Positions 40,476 through 40,535 of a stretch of DNA of 40,535 nt are shown piece by piece. Within the stretch, counting starts at the first letter, position 1; every line of letters begins with the position of its first letter. The translations under genes and the position numbers were made by a program. The notes beneath the pieces were generated by a model, which did not search any database, was not told where the DNA came from, and saw nothing but the letters and a program-made list of their open reading frames with translations. Source of the DNA: Minisyncoccota bacterium (GTDB lineage: Bacteria > Patescibacteriota > Minisyncoccia > Phycocordibacterales > Zambryskibacteraceae); NCBI GenBank assembly GCA_025450175.1, contig JANWHY010000010.1, positions 1 to 40,535 of the forward strand. Direction: 5' to 3'.

Positions 40476-40535
40476 TGTCGTTTACATAATCGGTAATTTG
40501 GAATAAAAATTTATATATATTATTTGTGTTCTTAA

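Overview
The window looks like a chromosomal segment of a Patescibacteria/CPR-type bacterium (Parcubacteria-like). This is an inference from compact gene packing, short divergent housekeeping proteins (a DnaX without its zinc module, a GroES with a Lys-rich N-terminal tail), many small single-span exported proteins, pilin-LamG and DUF2795 proteins, and AT-type -10 boxes only 6-7 nt before start codons. TGA is used as a normal stop codon. I see no rRNA, CRISPR array, transposase or phage module. About 57 protein genes and 3 tRNAs fill almost all the sequence; no gene-free stretch exceeds about 290 bases.

Layout. 1-705: 3' truncated formyltransferase. 780-4537: small exported proteins, tRNA-Ser, a NUDIX hydrolase, and a three-gene unit built around a divergent FtsZ/tubulin-like GTPase with two single-span membrane partners. 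4614-8287: htpX-lemA and groES-groEL (minus strand). 8337-12178: secG, a peptide-binding lipoprotein-like SBP and RNase J (plus strand). 12183-18910: small accessory genes, including SemiSWEET-like, transglutaminase-like, AlkB, YkgJ-like, DUF1653, SET, GIY-YIG and DinB-like proteins, plus tRNA-Gln(CUG). 19008-21505: ftsE-ftsX joined to a pilin-like LamG protein. 21570-25857: exported proteins, a REC-GGDEF protein, a DUF1328 protein and an Nfu_N-like protein. 25929-31664: a putative surface-polysaccharide locus (hyaluronan-synthase/NodC-like GT2, polysaccharide deacetylase, jelly-roll exported protein, OmpR-type regulator, a 67-residue HisKA-only protein and a short UDP-glucose-dehydrogenase-like protein). 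31617-34989: DoxX, VOC, unknown proteins, tRNA-Gln(UUG) and a DEAD-box helicase. 34993-40428: dnaX, a collagen-like lipoprotein, ftsQ-like, serS and dprA (divergent), and an unknown protein.

Two expression styles are interleaved. Housekeeping genes mostly have a -10 hexamer 6-7 nt upstream of the ATG and no Shine-Dalgarno sequence, which predicts leaderless mRNAs. Thirteen mostly unknown or accessory genes have a strong GGAGG-type ribosome binding site, and nearly all of those end in a perfect or near-perfect hairpin terminator. The FtsZ-like unit belongs to the second class.

The strongest candidates for something undescribed are the FtsZ-like/membrane-protein operon (2037-4537) and the compact HAS/NodC-like polysaccharide locus with its reduced two-component system (25929-31664). 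An 11-bp palindromic element there, CCTTCATGAAG, recurs upstream of a distant paralog of the locus's exported protein.
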